Below are positions 1 to 8,480 of a stretch of 64,000 nt of DNA, in pieces. Source of the stretch: JABDMH01 sp965223025. Its GTDB lineage: Bacteria; Bacteroidota; Bacteroidia; Chitinophagales; Saprospiraceae. The notes under the pieces are model-generated. The model was not told the DNA's origin. It worked only from the letters and a program-made list of their open reading frames with translations, and searched no databases. How positions within the stretch are numbered: the first letter of the stretch is position 1; each line of letters opens with the position of its first letter. A program made the position numbers and the translations under genes. The stretch covers positions 620,001 through 684,000 of the forward strand of contig CBDCVP010000022.1 in the NCBI GenBank assembly GCA_965223025.1, in the 5' to 3' direction.

Positions 1-304
1 TACTTCTCTCTATGGCGAAATCTGACATCTCAGCGGTCGGAGCTAAGCACACGTTATAGAGATAGTAGGCATTCCAAGGTATGCCGGGTAAACATCCATT
101 ACTAGCATCGGAAGGATCTGTGGGCCGATCGGAAAGTACCTGAAATGGCTCCTTCTCATCCTCGAAGCTCATATACATATCGATCCCGATTTCATCGACA
201 GGATCGACAGGATTCACCATCGGGATCGCATCCTGATTTCTTTCACAACTAAGTCCAAGGACAGACAAAGCAACCAAGACCCAGGGTAATCCTATTCTTT
301 TCAT
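1..304 (-). CDS. Lipoprotein, N-terminal part (runs off left edge)
   Basis: An open frame starts at the ATG complementary to 302-304 and runs without a stop to the left edge, giving 101 codons. The protein begins MKRIGLPWVLVALSVLGLSC, a classical type II signal peptide with lipobox LGLSC (Cys20), followed by an acidic, Pro-rich linker and then an unrecognised region with two cysteines. It is therefore probably an envelope lipoprotein. The function cannot be told from this fragment. It is divergent from asnB. Confidence 0.7.
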   Translation of the reverse strand, partial: MKRIGLPWVLVALSVLGLSCERNQDAIPMVNPVDPVDEIGIDMYMSFEDEKEPFQVLSDRPTDPSDASNGCLPGIPWNAYYLYNVCLAPTAEMSDFAIERS

Positions 305-791
305 CCAGGTGAAAATGCGGTCGATCGGGGAGGTTATATAACGAAAGTAAATATAGGGAATTGTATGAAACACTGTGTCCTAATGTATGAATGAAACTCC
401 ACATATTTAGTTATCTATCAAAGACTTAGGATAACAATGAGTTTGCTGCCGACATAAGAAAACCGGAGACTTTCCTTGTAAGGTATGGGGAATAAGCCTA
501 CCTTTGCGTGGCAGTTTTTATTCCCACCGCTCCACCGGGAAGCACTGTACCCCAACGGAATCCAAGCAAACAGCCTAAGACGGCTCCTTGATACAACAGT
601 TGAGAAATATCAACAGCCTTTAAAGCACGCTGAACATTGTTTCTCCTTCACTTTCGACCACCAAACTGCGTCTTACCTAAAGGGGTGAGAGATGGCATGA
701 TTTTAACATGAATTATATGGATCAGACTTTCATTCGTAGGCGGACTTAGCATTGTAAAACCAAGTGGTACAGCACTCAAATCATACATCAT
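305..791. other. Intergenic region, 487 bp
   Basis: Divergent spacer between the lipoprotein gene and asnB. No convincing gene, RNA or strong terminator is visible. Short open frames exist on both strands (for example about 49 codons on the minus strand ending near 498), but none has a start, signal or family motif that can be trusted. Promoters for both flanking genes should lie here; I could not pick a -7 box with confidence. Confidence 0.4.
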
Positions 792-2687
792 ATGTGCGGA
801 ATTTGCGGGATTTTTGAACTCGATAGGGACCGTCACCTGGACGCACAGGAGTTGGATGATATGTCATATCCCACCACACATCGAGGTCCAGATGATCAGG
901 GTGTCTATGTATCGGGGAACATAGGACTGGGATTCAGAAGATTAAGCATCATTGATCTGAGCCATGGCCATCAACCATTGAGCAACGAGGATGGCACCAT
1001 CTGGATAGTTTTTAATGGAGAAATCTATAACTTCCTTGAGTTGCGCCAAGAGCTCATCCGCAAAGGACACATCTTTAAGACAGATACCGACACCGAAACG
1101 ATCGTTCACCTCTATGAGGAAATGGGAAATCAATGCGTAACCCGGTTAAGAGGTATGTTCTCTTTTGCTATTTGGGATGAAAAAAAACAGACTCTTTTCT
1201 GTGCCCGGGACCGATTTGGGATCAAACCATTTTTCTATCGTCAGGATAAAAGACGGTTCCTTTTTGGATCTGAAATAAAAAACATCCTGCAAGTCTCTAA
1301 GGTCCCTGAGCTAGAGCTCAATGTGCTGGACTACTATCTCACTTATGGATATACGCCTATCGATAAGACTATCTATGCTGATATCCGGAAGTTGCCTCCT
1401 GCACACACGCTTGAATTGACCGTCGGTAGCAGACCAAAAATATCACGATACTGGGACATTCAGTTTAAACCAGATCATACGTTGTCAACACAAGATTGGC
1501 ACGAATTAATTAGGGAGAAACTTCGAGAATCCGTGCGTCTCCGCATGATCAGCGACGTACCATTGGGTGCTTTCTTGAGTGGTGGAATCGATTCGGGTAG
1601 TGTAGTAGCCATGATGGCCAAGGAGACAGATCAACCTGTCAAAACCTTTTCTATCGGTTTTGCTGAAAAGGAGTTTAATGAATTGCCCTTGGCTAAATTG
1701 GTCGCTCAAAAGTATGGGACCGATCACTATGAGCACATTGTCGAACCACAGTCTATTGATATCTTATCAACCTTGGTAAGCTGCTATGATGAGCCTTTTG
1801 GTGACTCATCGGCCATTCCTACTTACTATGTTTCCAAGTTTGCACGCGAACATGTCACAGTGGCATTATCTGGAGACGGTGGGGATGAACTGTTTGCAGG
1901 TTATGATCACTACAAAAAACTTCGCAACATTGAGCGATTTCATCAACTCACGGCAGGCCTCTGTACAGGCCCCGCTCGGGCACTACACCACCTCATCCCC
2001 ACCAAAGTAAAGGGATCGGGACTCTCCTACTATCTATCGCGTCCCCGGGAATGCTTTCCTGCATACTATGGTAAATGGCAAGAGACAGAGAGGGCCCTGA
2101 TGTATCAACCTCATATCTGGAAACAATTGAATGGAGGAAAAGGTGAAGCGGTGAAGATCTCCTTGCTCACAGATTCCACGACGAAAGATTTTCTCTCCAG
2201 GCTTCAGGAGATGGATATGCGTACCTGGTTGGTTGATGATATTCTCACTAAGGTGGATCGAGCCAGCATGATTCATTCTCTGGAGGTAAGGGTGCCTATC
2301 CTCGATCATGAGTTTGCTGAATTGAGCTTCCGCATTCCTCCCTCTCACAAGCTCCACGGCAACACCGGAAAGCATATCTTTCGAGAAGCGGCAAGGCCAT
2401 TGCTACCAAAGAAAATCGTGGATCAATCCAAAAAGGGTTTTGGTGTTCCTTTAAAACACTGGTTTAAAAGTGACTTACGTAACTACCTTCAGGATACGCT
2501 CCTTTCAAAAAGGAGTCCGCTCAATGATTATCTAAAACAGGATTACATCAGAAGATTGATTCGCGATCATGAGACCGGTATGCGGGACCTCAACCAAAAG
2601 ATCTGGGCCATAGTGTTCCTTAATGCTTGGATGCAACAACAAGGCACATCAACATCTCATCCCAAAGCTCACCATGGTCACCGGTAA
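792..2687 (+). CDS. asnB: Asparagine synthase (glutamine-hydrolysing)
   Basis: Transfers ammonia from glutamine to an ATP-activated aspartate (or, in polysaccharide clusters, sometimes to a sugar carboxylate). The protein starts MCGICGIF, so Cys2 is the N-terminal class II glutamine amidotransferase nucleophile. The RLSIID and FNGEIYN motifs follow. The synthetase half carries the PP-loop SGGIDSGS near residue 263 and LSGDGGDELFAGY further on. At 631 aa it has the length usual for the family. It is the first gene of a co-directional block of glycosyltransferases; the next start codon lies 14 nt inside its 3' end, so translation is likely coupled. Position in a surface-polysaccharide block suggests amidation of a uronic acid, as proposed for WbpS-like proteins, but plain asparagine synthesis is equally possible. 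Confidence 0.9.
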   Translation: MCGICGIFELDRDRHLDAQELDDMSYPTTHRGPDDQGVYVSGNIGLGFRRLSIIDLSHGHQPLSNEDGTIWIVFNGEIYNFLELRQELIRKGHIFKTDTDTETIVHLYEEMGNQCVTRLRGMFSFAIWDEKKQTLFCARDRFGIKPFFYRQDKRRFLFGSEIKNILQVSKVPELELNVLDYYLTYGYTPIDKTIYADIRKLPPAHTLELTVGSRPKISRYWDIQFKPDHTLSTQDWHELIREKLRESVRLRMISDVPLGAFLSGGIDSGSVVAMMAKETDQPVKTFSIGFAEKEFNELPLAKLVAQKYGTDHYEHIVEPQSIDILSTLVSCYDEPFGDSSAIPTYYVSKFAREHVTVALSGDGGDELFAGYDHYKKLRNIERFHQLTAGLCTGPARALHHLIPTKVKGSGLSYYLSRPRECFPAYYGKWQETERALMYQPHIWKQLNGGKGEAVKISLLTDSTTKDFLSRLQEMDMRTWLVDDILTKVDRASMIHSLEVRVPILDHEFAELSFRIPPSHKLHGNTGKHIFREAARPLLPKKIVDQSKKGFGVPLKHWFKSDLRNYLQDTLLSKRSPLNDYLKQDYIRRLIRDHETGMRDLNQKIWAIVFLNAWMQQQGTSTSHPKAHHGHR

Positions 2688-3867
2688 ACGGAATCTTCAT
2701 ATCATTCATTTGGGTATCTCCGGCTTCCCTCATGGCCTAGGTGCGATGCAAAGGCTGATACTCATGTATAGAGGGCTGGCGTCAGCCGATGTCAAAACTC
2801 TGGTAATCAACCGGAAAGGTCGATATACAAGGGACGCATATGGCCCACTGGAGCTGCGGGGGGTTTTTAAGGAAGTCCCCTATATCTATCTATCAGATAC
2901 GCCTCACCGACCAGCAAGTTTTTGGCAGCGCAGTGTCCAGAAGTTAAAGGGATTCCGTAGAGAAAGTAGGTTGATCAGGAAAAAAAAGAAATCTGGCGAA
3001 TTAGATGTAGCCATCGTATATATCCTTGGAGAACTGCACTACCTCCTCTACTATTATCTATTATCCCGGATCTACCGTTTCCCTATTATCCTCAACTACG
3101 TGGAACTCAACAGTTCTTTTGATCATCGCTCCCTTCTACAGCGTCTGAACGATGCCATTTTTGACCGGTTTTCTCCCAGACTAGCCGATGCCTTTTTGCC
3201 GATTAGCGACTATCTGGTCAACCATATTAAAAGACTTGCACCGGATGCCCCTCAGTTAAAGATTCCCGTTGTTGCAGATTTCGAGGCCTTTCAACCTGCA
3301 GCACCCAGCGAACCACCACATCTAGTATATTGTGGTGCTGCCAGCTATAGACCCCTCATCAAATTCGTCATGGAAGCTTTTGAACATGCCAATGTAGGTA
3401 CAGCTAAACTCCATTTTCTGCTCGGCGGCACAGCTCAGGACATTTCCTGGGTCAAAGAGGCGCTCAATCAATCGGCAAAGAAATCTAGCTACGAGCTTCA
3501 TGTCAACGTGCCACACGATCAAATCGGTGATAAACTAGCGGCTGCCACCGCCCTTTTAATACCTGTGAGACCGACCATACAAGACGCCGCAAGATTTCCC
3601 CATAAAGTAGGAGAATATCTGGCCTCTGGCACACCTCTTGTCACTACAGCCTTTGGAGAAATACCGCTGTATCTCTCTGATGGTGTCACGGCCTACATTG
3701 CAAGGAGCTTTGATGTGCCATCATATGCCGAAAAAATGGAAGATGTCTTTCGAGACCTCGCTAGAGCATGTACCATTGGTTTGGCAGGAAGGTCGTTGGG
3801 AATCTCCGCTTTTGACTACAGAAAACACGGACTTCGTCTGAGAAATTTCATAGAAGAAATCATTTAA
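2674..3867 (+). CDS. Glycosyltransferase, GT4-like
   Basis: Probable cytoplasmic or membrane-associated glycosyltransferase acting in surface-polysaccharide assembly. The start chosen is the ATG at 2674 (MVTGKRNLHIIHLGISGF), which overlaps the asnB stop by 14 nt; a further in-frame ATG at 2623 would lie deep inside asnB. The N-terminal half has a Rossmann-like glycine loop (FPHGLGAMQRL), and the C-terminal half has the donor-site segment PHKVGEYLASGTPLVTTAFG, matching the GT-B fold pattern in which a Glu precedes a Gly-hinge. About 397 aa. Neighbours on both sides are sugar enzymes. Donor and acceptor cannot be predicted. Confidence 0.8.
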   Translation: MVTGKRNLHIIHLGISGFPHGLGAMQRLILMYRGLASADVKTLVINRKGRYTRDAYGPLELRGVFKEVPYIYLSDTPHRPASFWQRSVQKLKGFRRESRLIRKKKKSGELDVAIVYILGELHYLLYYYLLSRIYRFPIILNYVELNSSFDHRSLLQRLNDAIFDRFSPRLADAFLPISDYLVNHIKRLAPDAPQLKIPVVADFEAFQPAAPSEPPHLVYCGAASYRPLIKFVMEAFEHANVGTAKLHFLLGGTAQDISWVKEALNQSAKKSSYELHVNVPHDQIGDKLAAATALLIPVRPTIQDAARFPHKVGEYLASGTPLVTTAFGEIPLYLSDGVTAYIARSFDVPSYAEKMEDVFRDLARACTIGLAGRSLGISAFDYRKHGLRLRNFIEEII

Positions 3868-3891
3868 GTACCAAATCGACACCATAGACAA

Positions 3892-4950
3892 ATGAAGAAA
3901 TTAATTGTAACCGGATCCAGTGGTTTGATAGGAAGCGAAGTTGTAACGAGATTCTCATCCCAAGGATGGAGGGTTTATGGCATAGACAACAATATGCGAG
4001 CAGAGTTTTTTGGAGAAGCGGGAGACACACGGTGGAACCAGCAAAGATTGGTGGCAGCCTTCTCCTCATTCGAACATGTAGAACTCGATATTCGTGATCG
4101 AGATGCGGTGCAAGACACCATAAAACGCATTGCCCCAGATGCCATTGTACATACCGCTGCTCAGCCCAGCCACGATCTCGCGGCCAGTCGGCCTTTTGAT
4201 GATTTTGACACCAATGCGGTGGGCACTCTCAATTTGCTGGAGTCTGCCCGCAAGACGTCCACGGACATCATTTTTGTCCACCTATCCACCAATAAAGTCT
4301 ACGGTGATTCTCCCAATCGCCTCAACCTGGTCGAAGAGGAAACCCGCTGGGACTATGCTGATCCAGCCGATTACCACGGCATCCCCGAGACACATTCCAT
4401 AGATCAGTCCAAACATTCTCTCTTTGGCGCTTCTAAAGTGGCTGCAGATGTGATGGTCCAAGAGTATGGTAGATACTTTGGGATGCATACATGTTGCCTT
4501 CGTGGAGGTTGTCTCACCGGCCCCAATCACAGTGGTGTAGAACTGCACGGTTTCTTGAGTTACTTGATCAAGTGCAACTTGGAGCAGCGCAAATACTACA
4601 TCTTCGGCTATAAGGGCAAGCAGGTGCGCGACAATATTCATTCACACGATGTTTGTAGTTTCATCGAGGCGTTTATCGATCATCCGCGCAAAGGAGAAGT
4701 CTACAACATTGGGGGAGGGCGTAACAATTCCATCTCGATCCTCGAAGCTTTCAAATTGATCGAGTCCATTTCGGGTAAACCCATGCAGTATGAATACCAA
4801 GAAAACAACCGGATCGGTGACCATATCTGCTACATCTCAGATCTCTCGAAAATGAAATCACACTATCCACAATGGGACATCACGATAGGACTCCAAGACA
4901 CCTTCGAGCAGATTCATGAGGCCTGGCAATCGAGGATGACCAACTCCTGA
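3892..4950 (+). CDS. NAD-dependent sugar epimerase (CDP-paratose 2-epimerase-like SDR)
   Basis: Extended short-chain dehydrogenase predicted to epimerise or otherwise rework a nucleotide sugar. The N-terminus has the NAD-binding loop TGSSGLIGSEV (residues 7-17). The segment FFGEAGDTRWNQQRL (39-53) is typical of the CDP-paratose/tyvelose epimerase group. Thr133 in STNKVYG is the expected catalytic threonine. The catalytic YxxxK motif reads FGASK (Phe178, Lys182), so the usual tyrosine is a phenylalanine, codon ttt at 4423-4425. The 352 aa length is normal. It sits 24 nt after one glycosyltransferase and before three more, so it probably makes a donor sugar for this cluster. A subfamily with natural Phe, or a changed reaction, are both possible. 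Confidence 0.8.
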   Translation: MKKLIVTGSSGLIGSEVVTRFSSQGWRVYGIDNNMRAEFFGEAGDTRWNQQRLVAAFSSFEHVELDIRDRDAVQDTIKRIAPDAIVHTAAQPSHDLAASRPFDDFDTNAVGTLNLLESARKTSTDIIFVHLSTNKVYGDSPNRLNLVEEETRWDYADPADYHGIPETHSIDQSKHSLFGASKVAADVMVQEYGRYFGMHTCCLRGGCLTGPNHSGVELHGFLSYLIKCNLEQRKYYIFGYKGKQVRDNIHSHDVCSFIEAFIDHPRKGEVYNIGGGRNNSISILEAFKLIESISGKPMQYEYQENNRIGDHICYISDLSKMKSHYPQWDITIGLQDTFEQIHEAWQSRMTNS

Positions 4951-4991
4951 AGGTATCATCAGACTAGAATAATCAGAAGCGACATGGCACC

Positions 4992-6113
4992 ATGAAGATT
5001 TTATTCATTATTGATAGCATTCGTCGGGGGGGACGTGAGAGACGGATGATAGAACTGCTGAAGAGCTTTCGCGAACATCCTGACATTCAGGTGGAGATGG
5101 TAGTCTTTTCGGATATCATCGAGTATCAAGAAGTCTATGACTTACCCTATCCCTTACATCTCCTCAAAAGACAACCTAAGAGAGATCCACGGATCTTCTA
5201 CAAGTTATTCGAGTTGGCCCGACAAATCAAACCAGATCTTGTACATAGCTGGGGAACGATGTCCTCCATCTTTGCCATCCCCACATGTAAAATCTTGGGT
5301 CTGCCCTTGATCAATGGCAATATTGCCGATGCCCCCCAGGATCTCAACTTTGCCGACAGCCGCTATCTCAGAGCAAAACTTACTTTCCCATTCTCAGACA
5401 TAGTCCTGGGCAATTCGGAAGCAGGTTTGCGGGCCTACGATGCCCCACCAAGCAAGCGCCTATGCATCTACAATGGATTTGACCTGTCTCGGTTTCAACA
5501 ACCAGAAGATCCAGATAAGGTCAAAAGCAGACTCCAGATTTCTAAGGGACTGGTGGTAGGCATGGTTGGTGCCTTTTACGATCGCAAGGACTATCAAACC
5601 TTCATCAAGGCCGCCATACTACTAGCTCAAAAGTATGATGGCACCCAGTTTCTTGCCATTGGAGATGGGCCTAATCTGGAAAAAAATAGAGCATTGGTAC
5701 CCATTGCCCTGCGCAATCGCATCCTGATACCAGGTCAGATCAACAGCATAGAATCCGTGATCAATGTATTTGATATTGGTGTCTTGGCTACCAACTCCCA
5801 AGTACATGGAGAAGGGATCTCTAATGCCATCCTTGAGTACATGGCGCTAGGTAAACCTACAGTCGCTACCGATGGAGGAGGTACACCTGAGATCGTACAG
5901 GATGGCGAGACAGGATTTCTGGTGCCCGGAGGAGATCCTCAAGTGTTGGCAGATAAGGTTGCAATCCTGGTGGAGGACAGCAGTTTGCGAGATCGGATGG
6001 GTCACTCAGGCAGAGAGAGGGTCATGCGTGATTTCACCATTCACCGGATGAAAGAGCAATATCTAGCATTATACCATACTTTCCTACAAGCTGATCCAGT
6101 CCCTGACCTATGA
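4992..6113 (+). CDS. Glycosyltransferase family 4
   Basis: GT-B type glycosyltransferase. It opens MKILFIIDSIRRGGRERR, the N-terminal glycine-rich acceptor loop of GT4 enzymes. The donor-binding motif is E-G-I-S-N-A-I-L-E-Y-M-A-L-G-K-P followed by GGTPEIVQDGETGFLVP, in which the two glutamates have E-x7-E spacing. The 373 aa length is normal. An ATG at 4984 opens only a three-codon frame, so 4992 is the start. The stop TGA overlaps the next ATG (ATGA at 6110-6113), evidence for translational coupling. Confidence 0.88.
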   Translation: MKILFIIDSIRRGGRERRMIELLKSFREHPDIQVEMVVFSDIIEYQEVYDLPYPLHLLKRQPKRDPRIFYKLFELARQIKPDLVHSWGTMSSIFAIPTCKILGLPLINGNIADAPQDLNFADSRYLRAKLTFPFSDIVLGNSEAGLRAYDAPPSKRLCIYNGFDLSRFQQPEDPDKVKSRLQISKGLVVGMVGAFYDRKDYQTFIKAAILLAQKYDGTQFLAIGDGPNLEKNRALVPIALRNRILIPGQINSIESVINVFDIGVLATNSQVHGEGISNAILEYMALGKPTVATDGGGTPEIVQDGETGFLVPGGDPQVLADKVAILVEDSSLRDRMGHSGRERVMRDFTIHRMKEQYLALYHTFLQADPVPDL

Positions 6114-7306
6114 TTGCAATTTTAGTAAACTCACTGGCAGGTGGTGGAGCCGAGAAAGTAGCACTAACGCTACTTGAAGAGATCTATGCAAAAGGTCAAA
6201 GCACCATCTTAGTCTGCGTAGAGAAGGAGCAGGGTTACAAACCACCAGACTTTTGTGAGGTGATCTACCTAACTAGTTTTACTAAATTAAAAAATCCACT
6301 CGTCAAAATACCTTGGATCTTCATCAGTGCTTACCGTCTGAGAAAAATAGCGCAAGATCGCAACATCAAATTCGTACAAAGCCATTTGATCAGAGCCAAT
6401 CTGATCAATGGAGCGTCCAAAGTGCTTGGATCCAAGCACTTTGCTCAGATGGTATTTCATACTCAGTTGCGATTTAGCCATTTTCCACCCTTGCGTACCA
6501 TCAAGAAGGTTTTCTATAACTGGCTCTTTTTGCGAGCAGATCAGATCGTCTCGATATCGCATGCGATGAAAATCCGATTTTCAAACAACCTAAACAGTAC
6601 CAGTCATCATCCACAGCACGTAGTGGTGCCTAATCCACACAATATTGGACATATACAACATCTGGCAAATTCCGACATACGAGATTTTAACTTCGATGCA
6701 GACAAACGATACATAATCTCTGCTGGTAGACAAATTAGATTGAAGAAAATCGACTTGATGATCAGTGCGCTGGCCATGGTCCGCACCCAACATCCAGAGG
6801 TTGAACTGATCATCTTGGGTGAAGGACCGGCACAACCCTATTTTCAACAAATTGCTAGGCAGGAAGGGCTGGAAAAGCACGTTCATTTTCTTGGCTATAA
6901 AAGGAATCCTTTTGCATACCTATCGCGAAGTGATCTCTTCGTAATGGCCAGTGAATCAGAGGGTTTGCCCAATATCATCATAGAGGCCCTGGCATGTGGC
7001 ATCCCAGTCATTTCCTCAGATTGTCCGACCGGCCCTAGAGAGATCTTGAGCCCCAGCTCTGATCCGAAAGACCATTTGACTGACCAGCTTGAACTTGGGC
7101 AATATGGAGTGCTGTATCCCACGACCAGAGAAGATCTCCTTGCCAGGGCAATCACCACATTAATCGAAGATGAAGGACTGCGATCAGACTATAAAGCCCG
7201 GGGGCTGAAATATGTGGCAAAATATGACCAAAAAAGGATCACTGACATCTACCTCTCTCATCTTTATTCAGATTATTCCAGTTTGACTCATCGCGAAATA
7301 GTGTAA
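6110..7306 (+). CDS. Glycosyltransferase family 4
   Basis: GT-B glycosyltransferase of 398 aa. N-terminal loop VNSLAGGGAEKVALTL is typical of GT4 enzymes of the GalNAc/glucosyl transferase type. The donor site reads SESEGLPNIIIEALACGIP followed by SSDCPTGPREIL, a pattern seen in N-acetylgalactosamine or galactose transferases (family knowledge; sugar not proven). It overlaps the preceding gene by 4 nt and is followed after 3 nt by the next glycosyltransferase, so the three are one translational unit. Confidence 0.88.
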   Translation: MIAILVNSLAGGGAEKVALTLLEEIYAKGQSTILVCVEKEQGYKPPDFCEVIYLTSFTKLKNPLVKIPWIFISAYRLRKIAQDRNIKFVQSHLIRANLINGASKVLGSKHFAQMVFHTQLRFSHFPPLRTIKKVFYNWLFLRADQIVSISHAMKIRFSNNLNSTSHHPQHVVVPNPHNIGHIQHLANSDIRDFNFDADKRYIISAGRQIRLKKIDLMISALAMVRTQHPEVELIILGEGPAQPYFQQIARQEGLEKHVHFLGYKRNPFAYLSRSDLFVMASESEGLPNIIIEALACGIPVISSDCPTGPREILSPSSDPKDHLTDQLELGQYGVLYPTTREDLLARAITTLIEDEGLRSDYKARGLKYVAKYDQKRITDIYLSHLYSDYSSLTHREIV

Positions 7307-7309
7307 CTC

Positions 7310-8455
7310 ATGGATCGCAAAAAACGCATCGCATTCTTTGGCATTAAGTTTTATCCTTCAAAAGGTGGATCCAGCAGGGTGGCCGAAGGCATTGCTAGAA
7401 CACTAAGGCATCAATATCATTTCACCATCTATTGCTATCCCGATGAGAATGCTGGGACCTATCTGGATGGGGTCGATGTCGTGCATATCCCTCGGTTTCC
7501 CTTTGGCACCCTAGGAGTGTTTTTTTATTATTTGACATGTTGTCTGCATTTACTGTTGAGTAAGAAGTATGATATCATCCATGTGCATAAGACCGATAGT
7601 GCCCTATTTATTCCACTGTTGCGATTGAAGGGAAAGGTCGTGGCCACCTCACAGGAAGCCCCTTACGTCAGGGATAAGTGGAGCGCCTTGGGCAAGGGAT
7701 ATTTTCGTTTGATGGAGCGTATATTCGTCGGGTCCAAGGCAGAACTCACATCGGTATCCAATCCTCTGGCTCAATATTATCTGCAAAGATATCAGCGGGC
7801 GGTGCACTACATTCCCAACGGAGTCGACATCATCACCCGGCGCAACTGGGATGCTGTACAAGAGATTCTGGACAGGCACCAGGTCACCGAGTATGTCTTT
7901 TTTGCGGCTCGACGAATCATGTCGACCAAGGGCCTGCACACCTTCCTTCAAGCCGCCAAGGAAGTGAACTACCCACATACCATTTTGATCGCTGGAGAAG
8001 AGAGTCATGCGGTCGCATACATGCAGGAGATCAAAGAACTTTCCTCCGAATTAGATGTGAAGTTCATCGGCTATGTAGGGGATCGAATTACTTTAATGAG
8101 CCTGATTGAACGGGCATCTTATTTCTTATTTCCTTCTGAGACAGAGGGGCTATCCCTCATGTTGCTGGAAGCGGCCAGCACAGGCAAGACACCCATTATT
8201 TGCAGTGACATACCAGAAAACACAGAGGTATTTGACCCGAGCGAGGTCTTGTACTTTAGAAACAAAGATGTGGCTGACCTAGCCGAAAAACTGGTATGGG
8301 CGGATCAAAACACTACTGCCATGCAAAAACGCGCCACTCTTGCCCGCAAACGAGTATTAAGCCAATATAGCATCGCAGCCGTGTCTGGACTTTACGATCA
8401 AATATATCGCAAGTTGCTCGAGGAGCCTTCCTCCAAAGTCTATCAGACTTCTTGA
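7310..8455 (+). CDS. Glycosyltransferase family 4
   Basis: GT-B glycosyltransferase of 381 aa and the last gene of the asnB block. The N-terminal loop is FYPSKGGSSRVAEGIARTL, and VTSVSNPLAQYY plus YIPNGVD mark the domain boundary. The donor site is SETEGLSLMLLEAASTGKTP then CSDIPENTEVF, with E-x7-E spacing. The gene converges on the copper ATPase gene with only 25 nt between the stops. The acceptor and sugar are unknown. Confidence 0.87.
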   Translation: MDRKKRIAFFGIKFYPSKGGSSRVAEGIARTLRHQYHFTIYCYPDENAGTYLDGVDVVHIPRFPFGTLGVFFYYLTCCLHLLLSKKYDIIHVHKTDSALFIPLLRLKGKVVATSQEAPYVRDKWSALGKGYFRLMERIFVGSKAELTSVSNPLAQYYLQRYQRAVHYIPNGVDIITRRNWDAVQEILDRHQVTEYVFFAARRIMSTKGLHTFLQAAKEVNYPHTILIAGEESHAVAYMQEIKELSSELDVKFIGYVGDRITLMSLIERASYFLFPSETEGLSLMLLEAASTGKTPIICSDIPENTEVFDPSEVLYFRNKDVADLAEKLVWADQNTTAMQKRATLARKRVLSQYSIAAVSGLYDQIYRKLLEEPSSKVYQTS

Positions 8456-8480
8456 ATCGCCCCAAAAAATCGAAAGCAGT

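Noticed and set aside
498..645. Minus-strand frame of about 49 codons upstream of asnB (QLLYQGAVLGCLLGFRWG)
   Set aside because: No start codon with context, no family match, and a stop directly upstream; could be eroded sequence, but not enough for a call.
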